A DNA stretch of 64,000 nt from Asticcacaulis sp. (GCA_024707255.1 JANQAC010000001.1:1860001-1924000), one strand, 5' to 3'; counted from the stretch's first letter, positions 36,724 to 47,117 are shown. Numbers and translations are program-made. Notes: generated by a model not told the origin, from the letters alone.

Positions 36724-36724
36724 T

Positions 36725-37699
36725 ATGAGCGACCCGCTAAATACCAGCGACATCAATGCCGAGGGCCAGGCCATAGAGACTCAAGATTGGGCCGATCCGA
36801 AAACCACAAATATCGCGCGCCTGATGGCCTTCTTCATCCTGCCGTCGGTGTTCGTCCTGATCGCCATTTTCGCCGTCTTCTGGGGGCTGACGCACCAGAA
36901 AAAGCCGGCCGTCGCCACCACCACCACGCCGGTGCCGGCCGTCAGCGCCCCAGCCGTGGCCACCGACAAGGATGCCCAGATCGCGCAACTGCAAGGCCAG
37001 CTTCTGGCCCTGCAAAGCCAGCTTCATCCGGTTGAAGGCGCTCCTGCGGCTCCGGCGCAGCCTTACTATTCTCCAGACCCCACGGCCCTGGCGCAGTTAT
37101 CCGCCCGTCTTGATCGCGTCGAGGCCGCCCAGCGCGAACTGGTCAAGGCCACCGCCGCGGCCTATGCCGCGCGCAGCCTGCAACTGGCGGCACAGGACGA
37201 AAAGCCCTTCCTTTCGGAACTGGCCGTGGCCGAGCCGGCGCTGAACGATCCGGCTGTCGCCGCGGCCTTACGTCCCTATGCCGAAAAGGGTGTGCCGAGC
37301 GCGGTGGCCCTGGCCGTCACCTTCCCCTCTGTCGCCGCCCGCGCCAATATCGCCGCCCATGCCGATGACGGCAAGACTGGCCTCTTCGACAAGATTCGCC
37401 ATGCTCTGGGCGGCTTCATCTCGGTGCGGCGCATTGGCAATCCGGGCGGGCAGGGCGCGGAAGCCATACTCGAACGCGCCGAAATCCGCCTGAACGGCGG
37501 CGATCTCAAGGGCGCCGTCGCCTATCTCGATACGCTTTCGCCGGCGGCGCAAAAGGCCCTGACGCCCTGGCTGGAGGAGGCCCGCGCCCGTGTGCTGGTT
37601 GATGACACCACGCGCCGTCTTTCGGAAACCGCGCTCAACCGTCTGAGCCAGATGACCAATGCGCAGACGGCGCCCCTGACTAACGGGGGCGTGCTGTGA
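36725..37699 (+). CDS. Mic60/mitofilin-like inner-membrane protein
   Basis: A 324-residue protein with one N-terminal membrane helix (MAFFILPSVFVLIAIFAVFWGL), a Pro/Ala-rich linker, a coiled-coil region (KDAQIAQLQGQLLALQSQL, then LSARLDRVEAAQRELVKA) and a C-terminal mitofilin domain. The alphaproteobacterial ancestor of mitochondrial Mic60 is typically encoded beside haem genes, exactly as here, and shapes intracytoplasmic membranes. It starts one base after the hemD stop and overlaps the next gene by 4 bp. The call rests on architecture and location more than on local identity. Confidence 0.82.
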   Translation: MSDPLNTSDINAEGQAIETQDWADPKTTNIARLMAFFILPSVFVLIAIFAVFWGLTHQKKPAVATTTTPVPAVSAPAVATDKDAQIAQLQGQLLALQSQLHPVEGAPAAPAQPYYSPDPTALAQLSARLDRVEAAQRELVKATAAAYAARSLQLAAQDEKPFLSELAVAEPALNDPAVAAALRPYAEKGVPSAVALAVTFPSVAARANIAAHADDGKTGLFDKIRHALGGFISVRRIGNPGGQGAEAILERAEIRLNGGDLKGAVAYLDTLSPAAQKALTPWLEEARARVLVDDTTRRLSETALNRLSQMTNAQTAPLTNGGVL

Positions 37700-39245
37700 T
37701 CCGAACGGTCCTTATCCTGCTGGGCATTATCGCCCTCCTGGCCCTGGCCATTGCCGGTATCGGCGATGCCGGTCAGGCGTCGCTCGTCTGGCTCGGTTAT
37801 CGCATCGATACATCGGCGTCGGCGGCCATCATTATCGTCGGCGTCATGGCCTTCTGCGCCGTCGGCTTTTGGAATGTTGCCCTGTGGCTGTCACGCTCGC
37901 CGCAGCGCGCCGAACGCGCCCGCGCCCGTGCCCGCCGCAAACAGGGAGATGAGACCCTGACGCGCGGTTTCCTGGCCGTGGCCAATGGCGATGGCGCCGA
38001 GGCCCGCCGCCAGGCCGCCAAGGCGCTCGACGTCTGCGATAATGTCGCGCTCGTCCGCATCCTGACCGCCATGGCGGCCGAACAGTCGGGCGATGACGCG
38101 GTGACCAAAACCGCCTATTCCGCCATGCTGAATGTGCCCGAACTGAAGCTGGCCGGCCTCAAGGGCCTGATGCAACTAGCAAAAGGCCAAGGCGAAAAGA
38201 CAGAAGCGATCCGTCTGGCCACCGAAGCCTACAACCAGTCAAAACCAGCCATGTGGGCTTTTGAGACCTTGTTCGAGGCCCGTCTCGAAGCCGGTGAATG
38301 GGCTGAAGCGCTCGATCTGATCGATGGCGCCCTGAACCGCAAGCTGATATCGCCGATCTTCTCCGAGCGCGCCAAGGCATCGCTGATGGCCGCCTCGGCC
38401 GCGCGGCTTGAAACCTCTGACGATGCTCAGATGCGCGACCAGGCGCTCGATTACGCCCAGCGCGCGGCCAAGCTGCAACCGGCCTTCACACCGGCGGCGA
38501 TCATCGCCGCGCGCCTGCTGAACAAGGCGAAAAAAGTGGGTCGCGCCGAGGATGTGCTGGAAGCGGCCTGGGGTGCCCAGCCGCATCCGGCCATCTGGCT
38601 GACCTACCGCGATCTCGTTTCCAGCGAGACGCCGAAGGAGCGCGCGCGCCGCCTTCAGGGTCTGATCGACCGCAACAAGGCCCACCGCGAAAGCCGGATG
38701 CTGCAACTGGAACGCGCCTTGCTGGCAGGATCGAAGCCCGACATCACCGCCGCCATGGCGGCCCCGGCTGATGACGCTACGGAAGACAGGCTGACCAAGC
38801 GGGTGAGCGGGCTGATGTCGCGGGGGCGCAGGCCCTGGGCGCCCTCGATGCCGCCCGTACCTGGGTGGCGCAGGCGGCCCTGGCGAAGGGCGAACCGGAA
38901 TGGTCGGATATCGATGCCGAAGGCAATGCCTTTGCGTATGGCGCCTCGGACTGGAGCGATCTGATCCTGACCTTTGCCCGCAACGCCACCCTGGCCCATC
39001 CGCGCTATGAACGGGGGGAAAAGGGCCTGCCGGAAGTGCCGGACCTGTCGTCACGCTATGTGCCGTCCATGCCTTTCATCAAGGCGACGCGCAAAACGGC
39101 CGGCGGCAAGATCAGTCCGGTTCCGCAGCCGGACGATCCGGGCGATTACGATACGGCGATCACCGGGCAGGATCTGGATATGATCGCGGTGCCGCAGGTC
39201 AAGACGGCCCGTCCGCGCCGCACGTCGCCGCGCACAAAGAAATAG
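37696..39245 (+). pseudogene. HemY-N/TPR inner-membrane protein, frameshifted
   Basis: It starts with two membrane helices (TVLILLGIIALLALAIAGIG and ASAAIIIVGVMAFCAVGFWNVALW), the HemY_N pattern, followed by TPR-like helices. At the G5 run 38822-38826 the frame breaks; one more G gives AQALGALDAARTWVAQAALAKGEPEWSDIDAEGNAFAYG and continues to 39245, about 517 residues. HemY-N proteins accompany late haem-synthesis genes, possibly as scaffolds; this is not the HemY protoporphyrinogen oxidase. The homopolymer makes a sequencing error likely. Confidence 0.85.
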
Positions 39246-39327
39246 CTTTTAGGCCCTTGGCAAGGCGCGCGGAGATGTGTAATGAACGCGCCTGCTCGCA
39301 GGCCACGCGCCGCGACGCTGTTTCCGG

Positions 39328-39403
39328 GCCGCTTTAGCTCAGCCGGTAGAGCACATCATTCGTAATGATGGGGTCAGGTGTTCGAGTCACCTAAGCGGCA
39401 CCA
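39328..39403 (+). tRNA. tRNA-Thr (anticodon CGT)
   Basis: A 76-nt cloverleaf with perfect acceptor stem GCCGCTT/AAGCGGC, D-arm GCTC-AGCCGGTA-GAGC, anticodon loop TTCGTAA (CGT, reading ACG), T-loop TTCGAGT and encoded CCA. Part of its 3' half (39382-39396) is repeated at 60221-60235, indicating that it was used as an integration site. Confidence 0.96.
39382..39396 (+). other. attL-like core inside tRNA-Thr
   Basis: TCGAGTCACCTAAGC covers the T-loop through most of the acceptor 3' strand. Tyrosine recombinases often use this part of a tRNA gene. The identical copy at 60221-60235 has the same orientation. Confidence 0.55.
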
Positions 39404-39466
39404 CCCACCTTTGTGTGGAAAATTTCCCTTTAAAAACAACAAGTTAAACATTGCCGCCAAGGTGAT

Positions 39467-39514
39467 GTGTATGAGTTTTTTCAAGGATGTGCACGAGTTT
39501 GTGTATGAGTTTTT
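39467..39514 (+). repeat. Three iterated 12-14-bp repeats (possible integrase arm sites)
   Basis: GTGTATGAGTTTTT occurs at 39467-39480 and 39501-39514, and the variant GTGCACGAGTTT at 39489-39500, all in direct orientation starting 64 bp after the tRNA. Clusters like this beside a tRNA attachment site are typical arm-type binding sites of tyrosine integrases. Confidence 0.5.
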
Positions 39515-39562
39515 GCTGTGGGTAATAGAGGTGAAATTCACGCACCTTGCCTAAATACTAGC

Positions 39563-39760
39563 ATGACAATCAGTTACCCTCGCCTCGCCACGACTTACGC
39601 CGCTCCCAAAGCGCCTTCTCATATCTATCACCCTGAAAACATCGACCGTTTGATTGATGTTCTGAATGCTCACTTGGACGATGATACCAAGATGACGCTG
39701 GTCATGGCCATGCCAGGGCTACAGGGGCATTTGAAAGCTGGCGATCAGGGCGAAGTATAG
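39563..39760 (+). CDS. Small hypothetical protein
   Basis: A 65-residue frame, MTISYPRLATTYAAPKAPSH onward, with a predicted helical middle (ENIDRLIDVLNAHL). No family recognised. It lies just inside the putative island end, in a lower-GC stretch. A longer start exists 45 bases upstream without a clear ribosome-binding site. Support is limited to an open frame of plausible composition. Confidence 0.35.
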   Translation: MTISYPRLATTYAAPKAPSHIYHPENIDRLIDVLNAHLDDDTKMTLVMAMPGLQGHLKAGDQGEV

Positions 39761-39816
39761 CATTCACAAATCCTAAAGTTCGGTCGCCTATCTTGCCCCA
39801 TTTGGAGGGGCAGAAC

Positions 39817-40083
39817 ATGACTCTGTATCAAGCGCTTCTTGTAATCACACTGGTCTGCATTTGCTTCTTTGTGTCAGAGACTTTTCAGTTAGTCTTGAAG
39901 ACCGAACATCGCAGTCAGAAACGATGGAACTGGTCTTTTGGTTTGCTGATCTTGGACATGGTGCTTGTCAGGGTCTTAGATGGCGAATGGTGGCCATTGG
40001 CTCTATTACCTTCTGCCATCAAGGGAGTATCGACCCTGATTATGTGCATCGGTGTGTTCTTCGTTTTCGCGTGGGCCTTATAG
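39817..40083 (+). CDS. Small multi-pass membrane protein
   Basis: An 88-residue protein with three hydrophobic segments (LYQALLVITLVCICFFV; WSFGLLILDMVLVRVL; MCIGVFFVFAWAL). GGAGGGG lies about ten bases before the ATG, a strong ribosome-binding site. No family recognised. It is island-internal and of unknown role. Confidence 0.5.
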   Translation: MTLYQALLVITLVCICFFVSETFQLVLKTEHRSQKRWNWSFGLLILDMVLVRVLDGEWWPLALLPSAIKGVSTLIMCIGVFFVFAWAL

Positions 40084-40227
40084 GCGACGCAATGTCTAAA
40101 GTTCCGAGCAAACGGGTCACTTCCGCAGGGTCGGACTCCGATGTTGATTGCCCGACTGGCATTTGATCTGCGGGCAATTCTGTCGGCAAATTCAGCGTTG
40201 AAGACATTTGGCTCATAGTGGTTGCTT

Positions 40228-40950
40228 TCAAAACAGTTTGGCGAGGAGTTCGTCGTGGCTACGCACAAAAGCGCTAGCTAATGGCGAACCTTTTTTAACG
40301 GACTTTGCCGATTGAGCCACGGCGAGCGCATCACGTTGCCAGAGGCTGAAAAGGGTTGTGGTGACATCGGTTACGCGATCGATCAGCGCGGTCATATTGA
40401 CGTCTGCGAGCGCGATTTGAGCGCTGGTAACTTCGTTGGAAGCTTCGAGTGTCTGCAAATTGGCCAGACGCCGCTGAAAACGTTCAAGAAGAAAAGGATC
40501 GGCGCCAGGATCGGCATCGATCGCCCGTCGAGAAGCGCCGATGATCCGGCGAAGCCGTCCTTGCTCGCCTTTGATGGCCTCCAGCGTTTGACGCAAGTCA
40601 TTACGAAGGCGATTTGCCTGGAAGGCCTTGGCCTGTAATTCGCGGACATCTGCGGACACTTGCCGCACATCAAGATCGAAACGCATCTTTGCCTCGATGT
40701 CTGCCCCGGTCAGCTGGCTGAGCGGCCCTTGGGACCGGAAAAGTCTTTCCAAGTTCAGATCGCGAAGTTTATTCACCAGGTCGTGGATAGCCGACGTAAG
40801 GTCACGAACCGGACTTTGAGTCAGACTGTCTTCGGGCATCGGTACACTGCGGGCCGCCCGACCGAGAAACTCAATCGAAGCCTCATCGATTGCGATTTCA
40901 CGCCGCTTCCGCTCGGTCGATAAATTTTGCTCTTTTGCTGCCGAGTTCAA
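40228..40950 (-). CDS. Helical protein with TelA-like C-terminal half
   Basis: A 240-residue, strongly helical protein. The segment after residue 60 (LTGADIEAKMRFDLDVRQVSADVRELQ... then SAQIALADVNMTALIDRVTDVTTTLFSLWQ) resembles the helical core of TelA-type toxic-anion-resistance proteins, where a conserved LI-x-V-x-x-ATTTT motif occurs. It is shorter than TelA (about 380) and has no YceG-like or Ter neighbours here. Lower GC than the adjoining czc genes suggests separate acquisition. The assignment is tentative. Confidence 0.55.
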   Translation of the reverse strand: MNSAAKEQNLSTERKRREIAIDEASIEFLGRAARSVPMPEDSLTQSPVRDLTSAIHDLVNKLRDLNLERLFRSQGPLSQLTGADIEAKMRFDLDVRQVSADVRELQAKAFQANRLRNDLRQTLEAIKGEQGRLRRIIGASRRAIDADPGADPFLLERFQRRLANLQTLEASNEVTSAQIALADVNMTALIDRVTDVTTTLFSLWQRDALAVAQSAKSVKKGSPLASAFVRSHDELLAKLF

Positions 40951-41397
40951 GGCGCTCCCCCCTATGACGGTCTGCCAACAAATCGCATCTTCGGGTTGAA
41001 TTCAGGTTAAGGGGGAGGGTTAACGAGGCTTATCCCATTACCGTTCGAACGCTAAAGGTAAGCTCCCGTTCAAAACCTGGCGAATGGCATGACTGCGGGC
41101 GAAATGGCCTTAGCGGAAGCGATGGCCCACAAATTGAGAGGCGAACTCAACTGAACAGCTACGGATAATTCCTTATTTGGGGTGAAGAGAGGCAGAGTAT
41201 CATGCCCCTAGAGCTGATCTCCGCTGCTCTATCAGGCCGCAGCTCTAGGACAGGAATCGAATCAAATGGCTGTAATGGGATGGATTGGCTGCTCCCTTTG
41301 CAGAACATCGGCGCCACAGGGGCTGCGAACAGACTGATCCAAGTTATTTTTTGGCGGAGCCCCCTGCGCAACGCTGTGTCGCGCAGGGGTAGTTTTA
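40951..41397. other. Gene-poor stretch between the TelA-like gene and the czc operon
   Basis: A 447-bp, lower-GC region. It includes the presumed promoter of the TelA-like gene, a fragmentary 21-codon frame at about 41087 (MTAGEMALAEAMAHK) that may be a relic, and the hairpin at 41361-41389. I see no supported full gene. Confidence 0.4.
41361..41389. terminator. Hairpin after the czc operon
   Basis: A 9-bp perfect stem, CCCCTGCGC (41361-41369) with GCGCAGGGG (41381-41389), lies 8 bp after the czcA stop. A U-run follows only loosely (TAGTTTT on the plus strand), so termination efficiency is uncertain. Confidence 0.5.
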
Positions 41398-44300
41398 CTA
41401 GGCGTGGTGTTTCACCTCGGTAGCGGAGGTCGTGTCATTCTGGGCGCGCTTCTTCTGCGTCGCCTCCAGAATGACGGCCGAGATCGCTGGCAAGACGAGG
41501 AGTGTCAGGAAGGTGGCGCCTACCAGCCCGCCGATGACGACAGTGGCCAGCGGCTTCTGGACCTCGGCGCCGGTGCCGTGGGCCAGGGCCATGGGGATGA
41601 AGCCGATGGCAGGCACCAGGCCCGTCATGATGACCGGTCGAACCCGTTCAAACATACCGCTGACGATCGCTGTCTTGAGGTCAGCGCCGTTATCCGTATG
41701 GCTTCGGATATTGCTCATCACAACGAGACCGTTGAGGACGGCCACACCCGACAGACAGATAAAACCAACAGCGGCGGAGACCGAGAAGGCGATACCCGTC
41801 ACGGCGAGGGTAAACACCCCGCCGGCCAGACCCAGAGGCACAGCCGCGAAGACGGCTATGGCGCGTCCGAAGCTGCCCAGCGCCAGATAGAGCAGGGCGA
41901 AGATGGCCGCGAAGCAGATCGGAACCACGAGCATCAGGCGATCGCCCGCTGCCTTCAGGTTCTGGAACTGACCGCCCCATTCGAGGTAAGAACCGGCCGG
42001 GATGGCAACGGCTTCGACCTTGGATTGGGCTTCGGCGACGAACGATCCGACATCTCGGCCACGGACATTGGCCTGGATGACGACGCGGCGCTTGCCGTTT
42101 TCACGTGAGATCTGATTGAGACCGTCCGTGAAGGTGAAGCGCGCCACCTGGCTGAGCGGGATGCTGCCGCCTTGCGGTAGGACGACTGGCAGTGCCATCA
42201 GTTGGTCCAGGCTTTCGCGGGTCTGCTGGGGCACACGAACCATGATCGGAAAGCGCCGATCGCCTTCGAAGACGACGCCAGCTTCACGACCACCCATTGC
42301 TGCGGCTACCGTGTCGGCGACGTCTTCGACGGACAGGCCGTATTGGGCGATAGCCGCCCGGTCGAACTGCACATCGAGGGTCGGGGCGCCGCCAGTCTGT
42401 TCGGCCTTAACATCGGCAGCACCGGGTATGGACTGCAAAACTGCCACAATCTTGTTGGCGGATGCCGACATCTTGTCGAGGTCGTCACCATAGAGTTTGA
42501 TAGCGACGTCACCCCGCACACCGGCGATCAGTTCGTTGAAACGCAGCTGGATCGGTTGGCTCAGTTCATAGGCATTGCCGATCTGGCCGTTCGCAGCGGC
42601 TTCGACCTTGGCCACGACATCTGCCTTGGATTTCACATCCTTCGGCCATTCTTCGGACGGCTTCAGGATGACAAACCCATCGGAAAGATTGGGCGGCATC
42701 GGGTCGGTGGCGACCTCTGCCGTACCAGTCTTCGAGAACATCAGTTCGACTTCAGGAAGCGCGGCGACAGCTTTCTCGACACCCAACTGCATCTTGAGCG
42801 ATTGCTCCAGCGAGGTCGAAGGGACCCGCGACGACGCCAGCGCCATGTTCTTTTCGTCGAGCTGCGGGATGAATTCCTGGCCGAGGGTCGTATAGACCAG
42901 GCCTGAGGCAATGAAGATGGCCGCACCGCCGGCGATGAAGCGCCAGGGCTTTGCCACGGCCATGTTGAGCAAGGGCGCGTAGAGCGTCTTGGTCCTGGCA
43001 ATCAGCCAAACATCCTTTTCCGCCACCTTGCCGCGGATCAGCAGAGCGATCAGAGCGGGCACAAAGGTAAGCGACAGGATGAACGCGGCGCCCAGGGCCA
43101 GCATGATGGTGATGGCCATCGGGGCGAAGGTCTTGGCTTCGACGCCCGAGAAGGCAAACAACGGGGCGAAGACGAGGAAGATGATGGCCTGGCCGAAGAT
43201 GGTCGGTTTGATCATCTCCTGCGCGGCCGCCATGGTTTCTTCCAGGCGCTCTTTGAGCGTCAGCAAACGGCCCTCGTGATGCTGGCGCTCGGCTAGGCGC
43301 CTTAAGGCATTTTCGATGATGATTACGCTGCCGTCAACGATCAGGCCGAAGTCGAGCGCCCCGAGGCTCATCAGGTTGCCCGGCACCTTCAGGACATTCA
43401 TCCCCGTCGCCATCATAAGGAAGGAGAAGGGAATGATCAGGACGGCGATCAGGGACGCCCGCCAATTACCCAGCAGCAAGAACAAGGCGGCGGCCACCAG
43501 GATGGCGCCTTCGGTCAGGTTACGCTCGACGGTCGCGACGGTCGCATTGACCAGCTTGGAACGGTCGAGCGTGGTCGTCAGAGAAATGCCTGCGGGCAGA
43601 GATTTCTTGACGGCTTCCAGACGTTCACCGACCGCCTTGGCGACGGTACGGCTATTCTCCCCGATCAGCATCAGGGTGGTGCCGACCACGACTTCGTGGC
43701 CGTTCATGCTGGCGGCGCCCGTGCGGAGATCGCCACCGATGGTGACGTTTGCCACGTCGCGGACCGCGATACCGACACCATTGCGGCTGGCGACCTTGGC
43801 GGAAGCGATGTCATCCAGCGACCGGATGCGGGCATCCGCGCGAACCAGGAAGGCTTCGCCGCCACGGTTGAGATAGTTGGCGCCGGCCGCCGTGTTCGAG
43901 GCCTCAAGTGCCTTTGCTAGTTCGGTGTATGAAATGCCCAGGGCCGTCATACGCGCCGGATCAGGCTCGACGACGAACTGCTTTTCATAGCCGCCGATCG
44001 AGTCGATGCCGGCCACACCCTTCACTGTGCGCAGCTGCGGGGCGATAATCCATTGCTGAACGGTGCGCAGATATGCTGCTCGCGCAACATCAGTCGTCAG
44101 GCGCTCGCCTTCAGGCGTCAGGAAGGCACCGTCCGATTGCCAGCCGGGTTCGCCGTCCTTGATCTTGGCGCCCTTGCCACCGGGATTAGTGAAGTCGACG
44201 GCGTACATGTAGACTTCGCCGAGACCGGTCGTGACCGGGCCGATGGCCGGCTGGACGTCGGAGGGCAAGCTATCGCGGGCCTGCGACAGACGTTCACTCA

Positions 44301-44628
44301 CCTGCTGGCGGGCGAAATAGAGGTCGGTCTTGTCGGAAAAGATCGCCGTGACCTGGCTGAAGCCGTTACGCGAAATCGAGCGGGTGCTTTCCAGGCCGGG
44401 AATGCCGGCCAGGGCCGTTTCGACCGGGAAGGTGACGCGCTTTTCCATTTCGACCGGCGACAGGCCGGGATCGACAGAGTTGATCTGGACCTGCCGGTTG
44501 GTGATGTCAGGGACGGCGTCGATAGGTAGCTTCATCAGTTGCCAGGCGCCGAAACCGCCGACGAGCAGCACGAGGACGAGGACCAGCCATCGCGCTCGAA
44601 CGGAGAGATTGATAAGGTTCCCGATCAT
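41398..44628 (-). CDS. CzcA-type heavy-metal RND efflux pump
   Basis: A 1076-residue inner-membrane proton/metal antiporter of the HME-RND family. TM4 carries the charged triad Asp426-Asp432-Glu439 in LDFGLIVDGSVIIIEN, the pattern of divalent-cation pumps (Zn, Co, Cd, Ni), not the CusA type. The N terminus (VRARWLVLVLVLLVGGFGAWQL) and PIDAVPDITNRQVQIN are typical. It forms a tripartite pump with the adaptor and outer-membrane proteins encoded directly upstream, with 2 bp between stop and start. Full length, frame intact. Confidence 0.95.
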   Translation of the reverse strand: MIGNLINLSVRARWLVLVLVLLVGGFGAWQLMKLPIDAVPDITNRQVQINSVDPGLSPVEMEKRVTFPVETALAGIPGLESTRSISRNGFSQVTAIFSDKTDLYFARQQVSERLSQARDSLPSDVQPAIGPVTTGLGEVYMYAVDFTNPGGKGAKIKDGEPGWQSDGAFLTPEGERLTTDVARAAYLRTVQQWIIAPQLRTVKGVAGIDSIGGYEKQFVVEPDPARMTALGISYTELAKALEASNTAAGANYLNRGGEAFLVRADARIRSLDDIASAKVASRNGVGIAVRDVANVTIGGDLRTGAASMNGHEVVVGTTLMLIGENSRTVAKAVGERLEAVKKSLPAGISLTTTLDRSKLVNATVATVERNLTEGAILVAAALFLLLGNWRASLIAVLIIPFSFLMMATGMNVLKVPGNLMSLGALDFGLIVDGSVIIIENALRRLAERQHHEGRLLTLKERLEETMAAAQEMIKPTIFGQAIIFLVFAPLFAFSGVEAKTFAPMAITIMLALGAAFILSLTFVPALIALLIRGKVAEKDVWLIARTKTLYAPLLNMAVAKPWRFIAGGAAIFIASGLVYTTLGQEFIPQLDEKNMALASSRVPSTSLEQSLKMQLGVEKAVAALPEVELMFSKTGTAEVATDPMPPNLSDGFVILKPSEEWPKDVKSKADVVAKVEAAANGQIGNAYELSQPIQLRFNELIAGVRGDVAIKLYGDDLDKMSASANKIVAVLQSIPGAADVKAEQTGGAPTLDVQFDRAAIAQYGLSVEDVADTVAAAMGGREAGVVFEGDRRFPIMVRVPQQTRESLDQLMALPVVLPQGGSIPLSQVARFTFTDGLNQISRENGKRRVVIQANVRGRDVGSFVAEAQSKVEAVAIPAGSYLEWGGQFQNLKAAGDRLMLVVPICFAAIFALLYLALGSFGRAIAVFAAVPLGLAGGVFTLAVTGIAFSVSAAVGFICLSGVAVLNGLVVMSNIRSHTDNGADLKTAIVSGMFERVRPVIMTGLVPAIGFIPMALAHGTGAEVQKPLATVVIGGLVGATFLTLLVLPAISAVILEATQKKRAQNDTTSATEVKHHA

Positions 44629-44630
44629 CC

Positions 44631-45805
44631 CTATTCCTCCTCAGCGCTTTTGCTGATTTCGGCCTTCAGGAGAAAGGCGTTCTTGGTAGCGATCGTGCTT
44701 CCCGAGGCTAGGCCCGAGGTAATCTCAACGCGGCCGGCGCTGCGCTGGCCCGTTACGACCGGCTGGGGCTTGAAGCCTTCAGTCGTCCGCACAAAGACTA
44801 CGTCCTTGCCCTCTACCGATTGAACGGCCTCTTCTGGCACAACGATGGCGCCGGGATTTCCGGTAGAGCCGGAAACGAACAGACGGACACGCACACTGCG
44901 GCCGGGCACAAGGCCCGAAGATGGGGCATCGATAACGGCCGTGGCGGTACGCGTTTGGGCGTCAAGCGCGGGCGTCACGGACCGGACAGTGCTTTCAATC
45001 GTTTGGCCGTCGCCCAGATCAAGCGAAGCCCGATCGCCGGGAGTGACGCGGCTGGCGTCCATGGCACTGATGGACACCTGGACTTCCGTCTTGGCCGGAT
45101 CGGAAACACGGAACAGCTCAGTCTCCGGCTGAACAGACGCGCCGAGGATGGCCGTCGCGGCCGTGACGCGGCCGCTGATCGGAGAAATGACGGCTGTGCC
45201 GCGCCCATTCGAGGTGACGCCGGCATTACTGGCGGCAATGCTGGCGCGGGTGGCATCGGCCCTGGCGGCTTCGGCTTCGGCAGAGGCGCGCTCATATTCG
45301 GAACGCGGCGTGACGCCCTGTTCGAACAGCGATTCTTCGCGGGTCAGGATCTGTTGCGCCAGGGTGGCACGGGCACCGGAGGCACGACGATCGGCGGCGA
45401 TCTGGGCGGCCTCATTGCTGCTGACCAAGGCAAGGGTTTCGCCGGCCTTCACCGGATCACCCAGGCGTTTTAAGATTTGCAGGACCGTGCCGCCGGTCTT
45501 GGCGGTCAGTACAGCCTGGCCGGAGGGGCTGGATGTGACGGTGCCTTGCGCCAGCACTTCAAACGACAGACCGCCGGCCTGAACGGTTTCAACCGCGATG
45601 CCGGCGGCGCGAACAGCCTCCGGCTTCAGGGTTAAGGCCTTTGCCGCCGCGACCTCGGCCTCGGCAGCTTCGGTTTTTGGGGCGGCTGGGCCGGAGGTCA
45701 GCCTGGCGATGCCAAAGCCCAGCAGGGCGGCAACTATGACCGCAGCAGCGACACCGCCATACAGGGCTGTGTTTGATTTCTTTTTTGGGTAAAGTCGGGG
45801 CGCAT
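44631..45805 (-). CDS. CzcB-type periplasmic adaptor (membrane fusion protein), frameshift near the start
   Basis: A membrane fusion protein linking CzcA to CzcC. After a membrane anchor (LYGGVAAAVIVAALLGFGIARL) come the biotinyl-lipoyl half-motifs (AKTGGTVLQILKRLGDPVKAGETLALV and SPISGRVTAATAILGASV) around a helical hairpin. The natural ATG at 45805 overlaps the czcC stop (TAATG) but is out of frame: the six-base A run (sense) at 45781-45786 needs one more A to read MRPDFTQKKKSNTALYGG. The frame open upstream instead runs back through czcC and is not plausible. The rest is intact. Confidence 0.88.
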
Positions 45806-47057
45806 TAGAGGTCTCCGAATGGTGTGGTGCCGGCCAGGTGGGCAAGTTCCGCTTCGGCGTTGAGCCGGTCCTGGCGGGCGGTAAGCGCCTGGGCGCGGGC
45901 TTCGGTAAGGGTGCGGCGGGCAATCAGCACTTCGCTGAGCGCCAGCTTGCCGGATTCGTAGCCGATACGTGTGAGGCGATAGGCTTCCTGGGCGGTGCGT
46001 TCACTGTCCTGAGCGGCTTTAACGCGAGCGAAGGAGGCCTTGAGCCGGGCCGAAGCCGACTGAATGTCGGCCTGGGCGTCGAGGCGGGCAATGTTGAGGT
46101 TTTGCTCGGCGGCGGTGAGTTCGCTGCTGATGGCGGCGATATTGCCCTTATTGCGGTCGAAGACCGGAAACGGTACGGACACGCCGCCGACGAGGGCCTG
46201 GGCATCGTCCGCCTGGAACTGACGCACACCCAGAGACAGGGTGACATCCGGCGTAGCGCGCGTCTGCTCAACCTTGACCCGCCGGGCGACTTCTTCCCGT
46301 TCGGCCAGGGCCACGAGATAGGCCGGCGAGGTCAGGGGATCGACCAACAGAACGGTTTCAGCGGTGTCGGCGTGTGCCAGCAGGCTGTCAGGGATAGAGG
46401 AGAATGCGACTGGAGAGTCGACCATCGCCGTCAGCTTGGAGAAGGCGGCGTCACGGGCGGCTTGCGCTTCACCGAGTTCGGCGCGTGCGGTCTCCACCGC
46501 CGTCTGGGCCTGAAGACTGCGCAGATCGGCTTCCTTCCCGGCCTTGACCAGGGCATGGGCGACGCGGGCATCATCTTCAGCCAGTGATAAGGCCTCGGTC
46601 GCCAGTTGCACGCGCAGGTCCGCGACCTCCGCCGCGCCATAGGCTTCCGCCAGATCGAACGCGAAGTCTGCTTCAGTCTGGCGAGCGCGAGCGCGCGAGA
46701 GCTCGACGCCGGCACGACCAGCATTGATGCGGGCGCTGCGTTTGCCACCCAGTTCCAGGGTCTGTTCGACCGAGGCAGTAGTTTCGGTCAGTTGCGTGCC
46801 CTTGTAAGGGCCGTTGCCGCTGAAGTTCTCGCTTTCGATCGAGAGGGTCGGGTTGAGGCGGGCACCGGCCTGGCGGGCTAAGCCTTCGGCCTGCGAAATA
46901 CCAGCCTGAGCGGCTTTGAGACGCGGGGCTGCATTGGCCTGACGCAAAAGGTCTGGATAGGACGGCGCCGGATCGGCAGCCGCGATGACGGGCACGAGCG
47001 CAATCAGGCTCGTTCCAGGAAAAGCGCGCGCAGCGCCTTCCCGCATGGAAATGACAT
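45805..47057 (-). CDS. CzcC-type outer-membrane efflux protein, likely frameshift in signal peptide
   Basis: A TolC-fold outer-membrane channel of the czc pump, with the helical repeats LARQAGARLNPTLSIESENFSG and VPFPVFDRNKGNIAAISSELTAAEQNLNIAR. The best start is ATG 47057, with AGGA seven bases upstream; it reads MSFPCGKALRALFL and then loses frame, and one extra G at 47015-47016 would join it to GTSLIALVPVIAAADPAPSY, giving a proper signal peptide. Without that, the in-frame ATG 47046 gives a poor signal. So a one-base deletion is likely. The mature domain is full length. Confidence 0.85.
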
Positions 47058-47117
47058 GGAATTTTCCTCGAAAATGGAACCGAGCGCCAAGCATTGGCGC
47101 GCACGACAAAATATCGG

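Noticed and set aside
41202..41423. A 73-codon plus-strand frame before the czc operon
   Set aside because: It runs through the terminator hairpin and into czcA antisense; no homology.
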